Assembly: GCA_025352265.1 (NCBI GenBank)
Contig: JANXTS010000012.1
Location: 62,001 to 126,000 of the forward strand
Length of the DNA: 64,000 bases
From: Variovorax sp.
GTDB taxonomy: Bacteria; Pseudomonadota; Gammaproteobacteria; Burkholderiales; Burkholderiaceae_C
Direction: 5' to 3'
The position numbers and the translations under genes were made by a program. Below, one piece after another: positions 1-8,025 of this stretch. The notes beneath the pieces are model-generated. The model worked only from the letters and a program-made list of their open reading frames with translations, was not told the DNA's origin and searched no databases. The stretch's first letter is position 1. Each line of letters begins with the position of its first letter.

Positions 1-782
1 AGCAGTTGGCATACATCATGGGGATCGAGCTCATTCGCTTTGACATGTCGGAGTACATGGAGCGTCATGCGGTGAGCCGATTGATCGGTGCGCCTCCGGG
101 CTATGTCGGATTCGACCAGGGCGGCTTACTAACAGAGGCTGTGACCAAGAAGCCGCACTCTGTGCTGCTGCTCGACGAAATCGAAAAGGCACATCCGGAC
201 ATCTACAACGTGCTGTTGCAGGTCATGGACCACGGCACGCTCACGGATAACAACGGACGCAAGGCCGACTTCCGCAACGTGATCATCGTGATGACCACCA
301 ACGCGGGCGCCGAGACGATGAACAAGGCGACCATCGGCTTCACCAACCCGCGTCAAGCGGGCGATGAGATGGCCGACATCAAGCGCCTGTTCACTCCGGA
401 GTTCCGCAACCGACTGGATGCCACGGTCAGTTTCAAGGCACTCGACGAGGTCGTCATCCTGCGAGTTGTCGACAAGTTCCTGCTGCAACTGGAGCAACAA
501 CTGACCGAGAAAAAGGTCGACGTCACCTTCAGTGATGCGCTGCGTAAGCACCTCGCAAAGAAAGGCTTCGATCCGTTGATGGGCGCTCGGCCGATGCAGC
601 GGTTGATTCAGGACACGATCCGTCGTGCCCTGGCAGACGAGTTGCTGTTTGGTCGCTTGATCGACGGCGGACGTTTGTCGGTCGACGTCGATGACAAGGG
701 TGAGGTGTTGCTCGACATCCAACCCCTGTCCAAGAAGGAAGGCAAGTCGAAGCCTGAAGCGGAAGAAACTGCAGCGGGTTGA
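1..782 (+). CDS. clpA: ATP-dependent Clp protease ATP-binding subunit ClpA (C-terminal part)
   Basis: ClpA is the AAA+ unfoldase that feeds substrates to the ClpP peptidase in the cytoplasm. The window opens inside the gene, in the second AAA+ module: the open frame runs from the first bases with no start codon. Seen are the substrate-pore stretch GAPPGYVGFDQGG, the Walker B run VLLLDEIEKAHPD, sensor-1 VIIVMTTNAGAE, the arginine-finger region FTPEFRNRLD and sensor-2 GARPMQRLIQ, followed by the C-terminal small domain and a charged tail rich in Lys and Glu. These features and the order are those of ClpA rather than ClpB or ClpX. A strong hairpin terminator follows the stop. clpS is usually just upstream in this group and would lie outside the window. 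Confidence 0.95.
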   Translation, partial: QLAYIMGIELIRFDMSEYMERHAVSRLIGAPPGYVGFDQGGLLTEAVTKKPHSVLLLDEIEKAHPDIYNVLLQVMDHGTLTDNNGRKADFRNVIIVMTTNAGAETMNKATIGFTNPRQAGDEMADIKRLFTPEFRNRLDATVSFKALDEVVILRVVDKFLLQLEQQLTEKKVDVTFSDALRKHLAKKGFDPLMGARPMQRLIQDTIRRALADELLFGRLIDGGRLSVDVDDKGEVLLDIQPLSKKEGKSKPEAEETAAG

Positions 783-834
783 TCTTGACGCGTTGACTTC
801 GAGCGTTGTGCGGCCCCGTGGTCGCGTCGCCCCC

Positions 835-863
835 AAAGGCCGGTAGCATTCGCTCCGGCCTTT
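835..863 (+). terminator. Hairpin terminator after clpA
   Basis: A perfect 9-bp inverted repeat AAAGGCCGG / CCGGCCTTT is separated by an 11-base loop, 50 bases after the clpA stop. The T run is inside and just after the 3' arm. Its position also argues that the next gene does not start at 862, where its open frame begins, but downstream of the hairpin. Confidence 0.75.
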
Positions 864-930
864 GTCGTTTCTGCCTTGCTTCCCCCGGCTGATCACCTCT
901 GCTTCTGCTTCTTTCTTCGACCAGCGTCTC

Positions 931-2376
931 TTGATCCTTCCCGAACTCAGCCAAGAATGGAAAACCGGCCTCTCCTTTGCGTGGAGTGGCTACATCGCGG
1001 TGTTGTCGATCTGGATCGTGATGCAAAAGCGCGCACCGGTTTCGACGATGAGTTGGATCCTCTCGCTCGCATTGCTGCCTTTGGCGGGATTCGTCATCTA
1101 CTACTTCCTTGGACCGCAACGACTTAAGAAGCAGCGTCTGAAGCGTCTGCGAAGCCGTGCCGGCGCCAACGCGATGGCTGACCTCGCATTGCTGCGCGAA
1201 GCACGCCAGTACGCGCCGCCAGCGCTGCGGCATATGGCCGGGCTAGGCACGGCGACCTGCGGGCTGCCAGTGTCGAGCGCCATCGAGGTCGAGTTGCTGT
1301 CGGGCGGGGCGCGCACCTTCGATGCGATCTTCGAGGCCGTTCGCAACGCACGTCACCATGTGCACCTCGAGTACTACATTTTTGAGCCCGACACCATCGG
1401 CACCGCGTTGCGCGATCTGCTGGTGCAGAAGACGCAGCAAGGCGTTGTGGTGCGTCTGCTGCTCGACGCGCTGGGATCAAAGCGCATCGGTCGAAAATTC
1501 ATGGCGCCGATGCACGCGGCCGGCGTCAAGGTCGCGCTCTTTCACGACACGCGCATCGGCCGACGGTTGCGCCCGGTCACCAACTACCGCACCCACCGCA
1601 AGATTGTCGTCTGCGATGGCCTCACCGGTTTCACCGGCGGCGTGAACATCACCGACGAGGAAGACAATCGCACCCGCGTCGATGCCTATCATGACGTGCA
1701 CCTGCGCATCGAAGGCAGTGCAGTGCGCTGGCTGCAAACTACCTTTCTCGAAGACTGGACGTATGCAACCGGCGAAAACCCTCGCGACATGGACGATACG
1801 CTGCCGCACCTGCTACCGCGCGCTAAAGCGGGCGATATTCCGGTGCAGATCGTGACCAGCGGTCCAGACAGTGCGCTCGAGGCAATTCACCGCATGCATG
1901 TCTCGGCAATCAACTCGGCGAACGAGCGTGCCTGGCTCACTACGCCGTACTTCGTGCCCGGCGAGCCCGCGCTCATGGCGCTCACCAGCGCCGCTTTGCG
2001 CGGTGTCGACGTGCGTCTGCTGGTGCCACGCCGTAGCGACAGCGTTGTGGTCAGCGCAGCAGCGCGTTCCTACTTCGACGAGCTGATCGCCGCCGGCGTC
2101 AAGGTGTGGGAGTACAAGGCGCGCATGCTGCACTCGAAGACTCTGCTGGTCGACGACAACTGCGCGATGATCGGCACCGCCAACTTCGACAATCGCAGCT
2201 TTCGCCTCAACTTCGAAGTGATGGCCGTGGTCTATGGCCCGGCACTCGCCAAGCCGCTGGCTGCGCAGTTCGAGACCGACCTGCACAGTTCTGCGGCGGT
2301 GCGTGCCCGTCGCCACCAGACTTTTCATGGCCGACTCTGGGAAGCCTTCGCGCGTCTTTTTTCACCGTTGCTCTGA
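931..2376 (+). CDS. cls: Cardiolipin synthase (phospholipase D family)
   Basis: Joins two phosphatidylglycerol molecules, or PG with another head-group donor, to make cardiolipin at the inner membrane. The protein (about 481 aa) starts with two membrane segments (around residues 13-30 and 37-60), then has two phospholipase D HKD motifs: THRKIVVCDG in the middle and LHSKTLLVDD near the end, each followed by a GGVN or GTANFD type stretch. This is the ClsA-like layout. The open frame extends upstream to 862, but that start lies in the clpA terminator. I prefer the TTG at 931, giving an N-terminus MILPELSQEWKTG; no convincing ribosome site is visible there, so the start is uncertain. It is followed after one base by exonuclease I. 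Confidence 0.9.
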   Translation: MILPELSQEWKTGLSFAWSGYIAVLSIWIVMQKRAPVSTMSWILSLALLPLAGFVIYYFLGPQRLKKQRLKRLRSRAGANAMADLALLREARQYAPPALRHMAGLGTATCGLPVSSAIEVELLSGGARTFDAIFEAVRNARHHVHLEYYIFEPDTIGTALRDLLVQKTQQGVVVRLLLDALGSKRIGRKFMAPMHAAGVKVALFHDTRIGRRLRPVTNYRTHRKIVVCDGLTGFTGGVNITDEEDNRTRVDAYHDVHLRIEGSAVRWLQTTFLEDWTYATGENPRDMDDTLPHLLPRAKAGDIPVQIVTSGPDSALEAIHRMHVSAINSANERAWLTTPYFVPGEPALMALTSAALRGVDVRLLVPRRSDSVVVSAAARSYFDELIAAGVKVWEYKARMLHSKTLLVDDNCAMIGTANFDNRSFRLNFEVMAVVYGPALAKPLAAQFETDLHSSAAVRARRHQTFHGRLWEAFARLFSPLL

Positions 2377-2377
2377 C

Positions 2378-3817
2378 ATGCCCCACACCTTTCTCTGGCA
2401 CGACTACGAAACCTTCGGGGCTGTGCCACGGCGCGACCGGCCATCGCAGTTCGCGGCAATTCGCACCGACGCGCAGCTGAATGAAATCGGCGTGCCGTTG
2501 ATGATCTATTGCAAGCCGGCGCCCGACTATCTGCCGAGCCCCGAGGCTTGCCTGATTACCGGCATCACGCCCCAGCTATGCCTCGAGCGCGGCATTGCCG
2601 AGCATGCGTTTGCCGCGGAAATCGAACGCGCCTTCGCCCAGCCCGGCACGGTAGGCGTCGGTTACAACACGATTCGTTTCGACGACGAAGTCACCCGCTT
2701 CTTGTTCTGGCGCAACCTGATCGATCCGTATGCGCGCGAATGGCAGAACGACTGCGGCCGCTGGGACTTGCTCGACGTCGTGCGCCTCACCTGGGCACTG
2801 CGCCCCGACGGCATTGAGTGGCCGAAGAAAGAAGACGGCAAGCCCAGCTTCAAGCTCGGCGACCTCGCTCGAGCAAATGGGCTGTTGCACGAGGCCGCGC
2901 ACGATGCGTTGTCCGACGTACGCGCGACCATCGCGCTAGCGCGCCTGATTCGCGAAAAGCAGCCCAAGCTCTTCGAGTTCGCCTTCAGCCTGCACAAGAA
3001 GGATCGCGTCGCGCGCGAGCTCGGGCTGCCATCCACACGAGACACGGCAAAACCGTTCCTGCACGTGTCCGGCATGTTCCCGACCGAGCGTGGCTGCCTG
3101 GCCATCATGTGGCCTCTCGCGAGCCACCCGACCAACAAGAACGAACTGATCGCATGGGACCTTGCCAGTGATCCGTCCGAGCTGCGCGATCTCGATGTCG
3201 AGACTTTGCGGCTGCGCCTGTTCACGCGTACCGCCGACTTGCCAGAAGGCGTCGTGCGGTTGCCCGTCAAGGGCATTCACCTCAACAAGTCGCCGATGGT
3301 CGTGGGCAACCTGCGCACATTGGCGCCCGCAATGGCCGAACGCTGGGGCACCGACCTCGAAACCGCAGCGCGTCACGCGGAGATCGCACGCGGTCTGCCC
3401 GATATGAGTGCGATTTGGCCGCAGGTGTACGCCAGGCCCAAGGAGACGCCACCCGATGTCGATGAGGATCTTTACGGCGGCTTCGTCAGCGAGGCGGATC
3501 GACGTCGACTGCTGCGCGTGCGCGGCCTTTTGCCGGCCGAACTCGCCCGCGAACGCATCGGCTTCGACGACGTGCGGCTCGATGAGATCGTGTTCCGGTA
3601 CCGGGCGCGCAACTGGCCTGAGACGCTGACAGTCGAAGAAGTCGAGCGTTGGGAAGCGCATCGCGCGGCGCGGTTGCTCGAAGGCGAGGGCGGCGCCCGC
3701 AGCGTCGATATGCTCTTCACCGAGATCGATGCGTTGTCCGAGAGTGCAGACGAGCGTGGCGAAGAACTGCTCGGCGCTCTGTACGAGTACGCGGAAGCGA
3801 TCGTGCCGGAGCGCTAG
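2378..3817 (+). CDS. sbcB: Exodeoxyribonuclease I
   Basis: A 3'-5' exonuclease on single-stranded DNA that acts in recombination and mismatch repair. The 479-aa product has the DEDD nuclease signature: the first acidic pair in WHDYETFG near the N-terminus, GYNTIRFDDE for motif II, and HDALSDVRAT for the DEDDh motif III, followed by the SH3-like and helical C-terminal domains typical of ExoI. Length matches E. coli ExoI (475 aa). The frame is open back to 2234, but the part before 2378 overlaps cls; the ATG at 2378, directly after the cls stop, gives the expected N-terminus MPHTFLWHDYETFG. Likely co-transcribed with cls. Confidence 0.95.
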   Translation: MPHTFLWHDYETFGAVPRRDRPSQFAAIRTDAQLNEIGVPLMIYCKPAPDYLPSPEACLITGITPQLCLERGIAEHAFAAEIERAFAQPGTVGVGYNTIRFDDEVTRFLFWRNLIDPYAREWQNDCGRWDLLDVVRLTWALRPDGIEWPKKEDGKPSFKLGDLARANGLLHEAAHDALSDVRATIALARLIREKQPKLFEFAFSLHKKDRVARELGLPSTRDTAKPFLHVSGMFPTERGCLAIMWPLASHPTNKNELIAWDLASDPSELRDLDVETLRLRLFTRTADLPEGVVRLPVKGIHLNKSPMVVGNLRTLAPAMAERWGTDLETAARHAEIARGLPDMSAIWPQVYARPKETPPDVDEDLYGGFVSEADRRRLLRVRGLLPAELARERIGFDDVRLDEIVFRYRARNWPETLTVEEVERWEAHRAARLLEGEGGARSVDMLFTEIDALSESADERGEELLGALYEYAEAIVPER

Positions 3818-3831
3818 TCAAGAAGGAGCGT

Positions 3832-3876
3832 ATGGCGGGGGCTTGCCGCAATTGCGTGTCGTGCAACGCACCGTGA
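3832..3876 (+). CDS. Possible 14-residue Cys-rich peptide after sbcB
   Basis: A short frame with peptide MAGACRNCVSCNAP starts at an ATG preceded by a good Shine-Dalgarno sequence (AGAAGGAG, about three bases before the start). Three of the 14 residues are Cys. There is no known family and chance occurrence is entirely possible; it is noted only because the ribosome site is better than that of many real genes nearby. Confidence 0.15.
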   Translation: MAGACRNCVSCNAP

Positions 3877-4134
3877 CACAGGGCAACGACGCCGCCAAGG
3901 CGCCGCATACCCGATGTGGGTTCATTCCTTTCGGCGTCGAGCCCTTTGCCGTGGCCGTGCGTGGTGCGTTTGTATGGAAGATTCACACTGTGGATGGACC
4001 TTCGGACAACGCTCCGGCAGTAGCCCATTTGGTTGCGTGACATTTTGCGCGACGCGTGCCTTTGTGTTGCTCGAAACCTTTCGGAACCTTTTTTCTGCAT
4101 CTCTGAATTCGACTCCGCGTTCGACGATGGCGGC

Positions 4135-4206
4135 ATGACAACCACCGTCCATATCGTCCTGCTGCTCATCGCGATGACTTTCACGCTCTGCGTGATGGTC
4201 GCCTGA
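4135..4206 (+). CDS. Possible 23-residue membrane peptide upstream of the FHA gene
   Basis: A short frame beginning MTTTVHIVLLLIAM and ending in FTLCVMVA is almost wholly hydrophobic and would make one membrane helix. It ends 34 bases before the FHA start. No strong ribosome site is seen. It could be a small membrane protein, an upstream leader, or chance. Confidence 0.2.
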   Translation: MTTTVHIVLLLIAMTFTLCVMVA

Positions 4207-4240
4207 CGCCTACGCCTGTCATCACTTAAAGAGATGCTCC

Positions 4241-4573
4241 ATGAAGCGCAGCCTGATTCAACTCGACCACGGTCTTTCCAAGCTGACCATTCTTGCGTTC
4301 GACCACGTGCTGATTGGGCGCGATTCGGTGTGTGACGTTGTCGTGAACGACGAGCGCGTCAGTCGTCAGCATGTGCGCATCGACATGTCGAGGCACACCT
4401 CGGGCATCCTCGACCTTTCGAGCCGGAATGGCCTGTACGTGAACGGATTCAAGGTCAAGGTCGGTCGGCTGCGTCACCTCGATGTCATCCTGATTGGCAG
4501 CACGCGTTTCAGGTTCTTCGAGACTGCGCCTGTCGGACCCGACTCCGCGCTGGCGTTGATGCACAGTACCTGA
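4241..4573 (+). CDS. FHA (forkhead-associated) domain protein
   Basis: A 110-aa protein made of little more than one FHA domain, which binds phosphothreonine peptides. The diagnostic residues are all present: IGRDSVCDVVV, then ERVSRQHVRID (Ser and His of the phosphopeptide pocket), then LSSRNGLYVNG (Asn-Gly). It has no membrane segment or enzyme domain. The start ATG has AAGAGA in front. Its partner kinase is not in the window; the neighbours on the other side of the convergent junction are OmpR-type regulators, so a signalling role is a reasonable inference but the phosphoprotein ligand cannot be named. Confidence 0.85.
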   Translation: MKRSLIQLDHGLSKLTILAFDHVLIGRDSVCDVVVNDERVSRQHVRIDMSRHTSGILDLSSRNGLYVNGFKVKVGRLRHLDVILIGSTRFRFFETAPVGPDSALALMHST

Positions 4574-4621
4574 CGGTCGTCCGTTGGTGATGTGCAGACA
4601 GCCTGGGTTGTGCGGTCGTGG

Positions 4622-5353
4622 TCAGCTGTCCGAGTCGGGTTCAGCCGTATGGCTGGGGGCAAGCCGGTAACCCTGCCCATAGATCGTCTGAAGCTGCAAC
4701 CCATTGGTTTCCAGTGAAAGTTTGCGGCGCACTTTGAAGATTTGGTTGTCAAGAATCCGCGTGCTGCTGGAGCGCGCGTCCTGATTGGTGGCCTCCAGCA
4801 AATAGAAGCGCGAAACGACCCGTCCCAAGTTGCGAAACAAGGCAATCGCCAAGCTGAATTCGCGCTCGCTCAACGTAAAAAGTTGCGGGGGTAAACCGGC
4901 ACGGATTACCGTCGCGCTCTCGTGGAAAAACTTCCACTCGCCGATTGTTTCTACCCAGCCTTTGGCGGTTTCCTGCGGCGTTCGGAAACGTTTGACACGC
5001 GCCACCAACTCGATGGGCCTGAACGGCTTGATCACATAGTCATTCGCACCGGCACTGAGTGCCTCTGCAACATCCCGCTCGGCACCACGGGCGCTCAGGA
5101 TGATGACCGGCACCGTCAATCGACGGTAGTCGCGTAGCCATCGCAAGAGCTCCAGCCCATCGAGCCCCGGGACATTCCAGTCGAGGATCAGAAGGTCGAA
5201 CGAATCGGTTCGCAGGGCGGTCCGCAGCATCTCGCCGTCTGCGAACTGCTCGCAGCTCGTGCCTTCGTAACCGGCCACTGTCAGCGTCTCCATGGTGGCA
5301 ACCAGCAATTGCATCTGCGGCAGTTCATCTTCCAGTAAGGCGATACGCATCAT
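4622..5353 (-). CDS. OmpR-family response regulator
   Basis: A 243-aa two-component response regulator with a canonical receiver: acidic pair E8-D9, phospho-acceptor D58 in LLILDWNVPG, a Ser at the Thr position in IILSARG, and the conserved Lys in YVIKPFRP. The C-terminal winged-helix DNA-binding domain contains LFTLSEREFSLAIALFRN and ends with IYGQGYRL. No histidine kinase gene is adjacent, so it is an orphan here. It is divergent from two related proteins (5553 and 6311) in which the receiver has lost its key residues. The target genes cannot be told from sequence. ATG at 5353 or 5350 are equally possible. Confidence 0.9.
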   Translation of the reverse strand: MMRIALLEDELPQMQLLVATMETLTVAGYEGTSCEQFADGEMLRTALRTDSFDLLILDWNVPGLDGLELLRWLRDYRRLTVPVIILSARGAERDVAEALSAGANDYVIKPFRPIELVARVKRFRTPQETAKGWVETIGEWKFFHESATVIRAGLPPQLFTLSEREFSLAIALFRNLGRVVSRFYLLEATNQDARSSSTRILDNQIFKVRRKLSLETNGLQLQTIYGQGYRLAPSHTAEPDSDS

Positions 5354-5552
5354 TTTTCCAAAGTTTCTCTCTAGATTCTTGTCGCATTACGATATCAAAA
5401 TCTACCCAAATCTCTCAATACAGTGCGATTTCAGTAAGGCCTGTTAATGATCTGTGACCTTTTAAACATAACGTAAAAAACAACCAGTTCAATGCTTTCG
5501 AATTCTCGCGTTTGCAATGCGACAAAAGCAAACCAAAGGAATCATCCGGTGC
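5354..5552. other. AT-rich divergent intergenic region
   Basis: About 200 bases between the two divergent regulator genes, strikingly richer in A+T than the rest of the window, especially 5380-5500. It should hold the promoters of both units. The A+T content and the lower GC of the gene that follows fit an acquired or silenced-type locus, but I cannot assign specific operators. Confidence 0.5.
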
Positions 5553-6314
5553 ATGAACATCGCTATCGTCGGACCCCGCCCTTCAGGACTCATTCAAGAA
5601 ATGTTGTCGAAAGTATCAAGTGAGGCTGAGATTTTTTCTTCGCTTGCCGATCTTTCGAAGGCAATGAAATGGGGCGCCGTGGTCGATCTAGTCGTGCTGG
5701 GGCTTGGCGAGCAGGCGACCTCGCTCGAAGAAGTTGAAATAGCGCGCGACAGCCTCGGCGCTGGCATTCCGTTGCTTGCAGTGGTCATGCCCAACGCAAT
5801 AAGCGACGTGCAACGAAGTGACCACAAAGAATTCTTCGATTTTTTGGTTCGCCCTTTTTCCGACGAAGAATTGATCGCTCGAATTCAATTGCTTTATGCC
5901 AGATTAATTTTCAGTCGCAAGGGCGATGAGACACAAGACGCGCTTGAAGTCGGACCCTATCGATTCGATGCTTCGGTGTTCACCATTCACATGGGCCACC
6001 ATGAAGTTCATCTGCAACCAAAGCGATTTCGGCTAGCACGCCTATTGTTCGGTCGAATCGGTCGCACTGTGTCGCGCCGCGAAATATACGAGGCAATATG
6101 GCCGAGAATGACCAACTCGCGGGTAGTCGATACAGCTATTGCTCAATTGCGTAGCGCACTGGAACTCAAAGGCGAGCACGGGTTCGTCCTCCGATCGGTG
6201 CACGGCACCGGCTATTGCTTAATCGATAAGACGCAACTCTGGAAACCACCTGCGAGCGACAGAATCTACGCCCAGCCGTTGATCAGCACTTCCTATGCAG
6301 AGGCTGCACGATGA
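5553..6314 (+). CDS. OmpR-like regulator with degenerate receiver domain
   Basis: About 253 aa. The C-terminal half is a winged-helix DNA-binding domain of the OmpR type (from about residue 130: VHLQPKRFRLARLLF, RTVSRREIYEAIW, LRSVHGTGYCL). The N-terminal half has the length and fold pattern of a receiver, but the acidic pair is replaced (IAIVGPRPSG), the phospho-acceptor Asp is Gly (LVVLGLGE) and the conserved Lys is Arg (FLVRPFSDEE). It therefore should not be controlled by ordinary aspartyl phosphorylation. The frame is open to an ATG at 5517, but ATG 5553 has AAAGGA about 11 bases before it and gives the natural start of the receiver. The gene overlaps the next by 4 bases (ATGA). Confidence 0.75.
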   Translation: MNIAIVGPRPSGLIQEMLSKVSSEAEIFSSLADLSKAMKWGAVVDLVVLGLGEQATSLEEVEIARDSLGAGIPLLAVVMPNAISDVQRSDHKEFFDFLVRPFSDEELIARIQLLYARLIFSRKGDETQDALEVGPYRFDASVFTIHMGHHEVHLQPKRFRLARLLFGRIGRTVSRREIYEAIWPRMTNSRVVDTAIAQLRSALELKGEHGFVLRSVHGTGYCLIDKTQLWKPPASDRIYAQPLISTSYAEAAR

Positions 6315-7030
6315 TCGAAAAAGGCGCAGGCCCGGTGGCGGCCGTATGGAGTGAAAACGCGCTGGAACGCGCTCGGCTGCGACGCTTGCTCGCAGCAAAT
6401 TGCTGTGCATCGCTTGCCTACGACTCCGCGGCGGGTCTGCTGAAGTTGCTTGCCAGCGGAAGGGCGTTGTCCATGATCGTCATTGGTGAGACCGGTGCTG
6501 GTGCGTCAGAAAGCGCGGAGCGCATTCGGCTGCTCGTCAACCCGCGCACAGCGTTGATGGTCGTCAATGATGCGAGTTATTTGCCATCCGGTGGGTTCGC
6601 GCAAAACCCCGCTTTGCGCGTGCTCGACGAAAAAGCCATGCAGGGCAAGGTCAAGCAGGTGCTGGCCAAGGTCAGAGCCGGTGGCAGCATCGCCCCTTCG
6701 CCGCTGTCGTTCGGCGGCTACGAGTTTCGGCCGCCCGGGCAGGTCTTCGTGGAGAAGGAGTTGAAGTCGCTGAGCGACAGCGCGTTCAGCGTCGCGCTCA
6801 CTTTCTTTCGAAACCAAAACACCCCGTTGTCCGAGGCTCGTCTCGACATGTCTTCGTGGGATGAGATTCCAGTATCGATGGGTGGTCCTCCCGAGACGGT
6901 GACTGATCACCTGCGCAAGCATCTCGAACTCGATGGAAGGCACGGCTTCAACCTGCAGAGTCTTTTGCGTTCGGGCTATGTGCTGACTTCCGAGCAAGGA
7001 AGAGCGCCGCAAAGAACAGCGGCCCATTGA
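6311..7030 (+). CDS. Second degenerate OmpR-like regulator
   Basis: A 239-aa protein with the same two-part plan as its upstream neighbour but further diverged. In the receiver-like half the phospho-acceptor position is again Gly (MIVIGETG), and no acidic pair is visible. In the C-terminal half the winged-helix pattern survives mainly at its end (VTDHLRKHLELDGRHGFNLQ, then LLRSGYVLTSE), while the HTH core is altered and has an insertion rich in Gly and Pro. It starts in the ATGA overlap with the upstream gene, so the two are translationally coupled and may act together. Function unknown; a non-phosphorylated DNA-binding regulator or a protein-protein partner are both possible. Confidence 0.65.
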   Translation: MIEKGAGPVAAVWSENALERARLRRLLAANCCASLAYDSAAGLLKLLASGRALSMIVIGETGAGASESAERIRLLVNPRTALMVVNDASYLPSGGFAQNPALRVLDEKAMQGKVKQVLAKVRAGGSIAPSPLSFGGYEFRPPGQVFVEKELKSLSDSAFSVALTFFRNQNTPLSEARLDMSSWDEIPVSMGGPPETVTDHLRKHLELDGRHGFNLQSLLRSGYVLTSEQGRAPQRTAAH

Positions 7031-7110
7031 GGGTTCGCTGAGGTTGCGAACCTTCGCTGCGAACAACCCCGTCGCAGCAAGACAGTAGGCGTCCCCGTAA
7101 GCTCGCGCCG

Positions 7111-8025
7111 ATGGATGAAATCGCCGCACTTGTCGACTTCGCAACACGCCACCGCCGCCTCTTCGTATTGGGTGGCGCCGGTTGCAGCACCGAGTCGGGC
7201 ATCCCGGACTATCGAGACGAGAAGGGCGACTGGAAGCGACCCTCACCAGTGACCTACCAGGCGTTCATGGGCTCAGAGGCGACACGCAAGCGCTACTGGG
7301 CGCGCAGCCTTATCGGCTGGCCAACTATGGCGCTCGCGCTGCCTGGCCCCGCGCACCGGGCATTGGCGCAACTTGAAGCATCCGGTCGCGTCGAATTGCT
7401 TCTCACGCAAAACGTTGACGGGCTGCACGACGCGGCGGGCAGTCGCAACACGATCGACCTGCACGGTCGCATCGATACCGTTCGATGCATGGCTTGCGAC
7501 ACGCGCTCTCCGCGTTCCGCGCTGCAGATCGAGTTGCGCCGTCGCAACCCTGGATGGGCAATGCTCGAAGCGCGCGTTGCACCCGATGGCGATGCAGATA
7601 TCGAAGGCCGCGACTTTTCCACTTTCGACGTGCCGTCGTGCTCCGCCTGCGGCGGTCTGCTTAAACCCGACGTCGTGTTCTTTGGAGAGAGCGTGCCGCG
7701 TGATCGCGTCGCAGCAGCCTTCGCGGCGATGAGCGCAGCCGACGCGATGCTCGTCATAGGGTCGTCGCTGATGGTGTACTCGGGCTTCAGGTTCGTGCAG
7801 GCGGCGGTTGCTGCAGGCAAGCCGGTCGCGGCGATCAATCGGGGACGCACTCGGGCGGACGACCTGTTTGAACTAAAAGCCGAGTTGCCGGTCGGGGAAG
7901 CGCTATCGGCGCTGGTCCTGGCGCTGGCTGGCGATGCTCCTGCGATGACGGTGCCGCTGACGTGGTCTCACTCTATCGGCGTCCGATCGAGTGGATCACT
8001 CGGGACTTCCACGCAGGGAATTTAG
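7111..8025 (+). CDS. SIR2-family NAD-dependent protein deacylase (sirtuin)
   Basis: Removes acyl groups from lysines using NAD+. The 304-aa protein has GGAGCSTESGIPDYRD at residues 21-36 (NAD binding), TQNVDGLHDAAGS, the catalytic His at 118 in DLHGRI, and two Cys pairs, C126/C129 and C177/C180, for the structural zinc. The long insert between the Cys pairs resembles class II (SIRT4-like) sirtuins. GSSLMVYSGF fits the second NAD segment. The start ATG at 7111 gives a complete domain. Its end overlaps the end of codA on the opposite strand by 4 bases. It has its own promoter region only by inference; it is not in an operon with its neighbours. Confidence 0.92.
   Translation: MDEIAALVDFATRHRRLFVLGGAGCSTESGIPDYRDEKGDWKRPSPVTYQAFMGSEATRKRYWARSLIGWPTMALALPGPAHRALAQLEASGRVELLLTQNVDGLHDAAGSRNTIDLHGRIDTVRCMACDTRSPRSALQIELRRRNPGWAMLEARVAPDGDADIEGRDFSTFDVPSCSACGGLLKPDVVFFGESVPRDRVAAAFAAMSAADAMLVIGSSLMVYSGFRFVQAAVAAGKPVAAINRGRTRADDLFELKAELPVGEALSALVLALAGDAPAMTVPLTWSHSIGVRSSGSLGTSTQGI

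Larger units (their letters stand above)
3818..4240. other. Intergenic stretch between sbcB and the FHA gene
   Basis: About 420 bases with no convincing long gene on either strand; the frames open here have no recognisable domain and unlike codon use. It holds two very short reading frames that I list separately (3832-3876 and 4135-4206). The part from about 4060 to 4110 is T-rich and could carry the promoter for the FHA gene, but no clear -35/-10 pair is seen. Confidence 0.5.
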
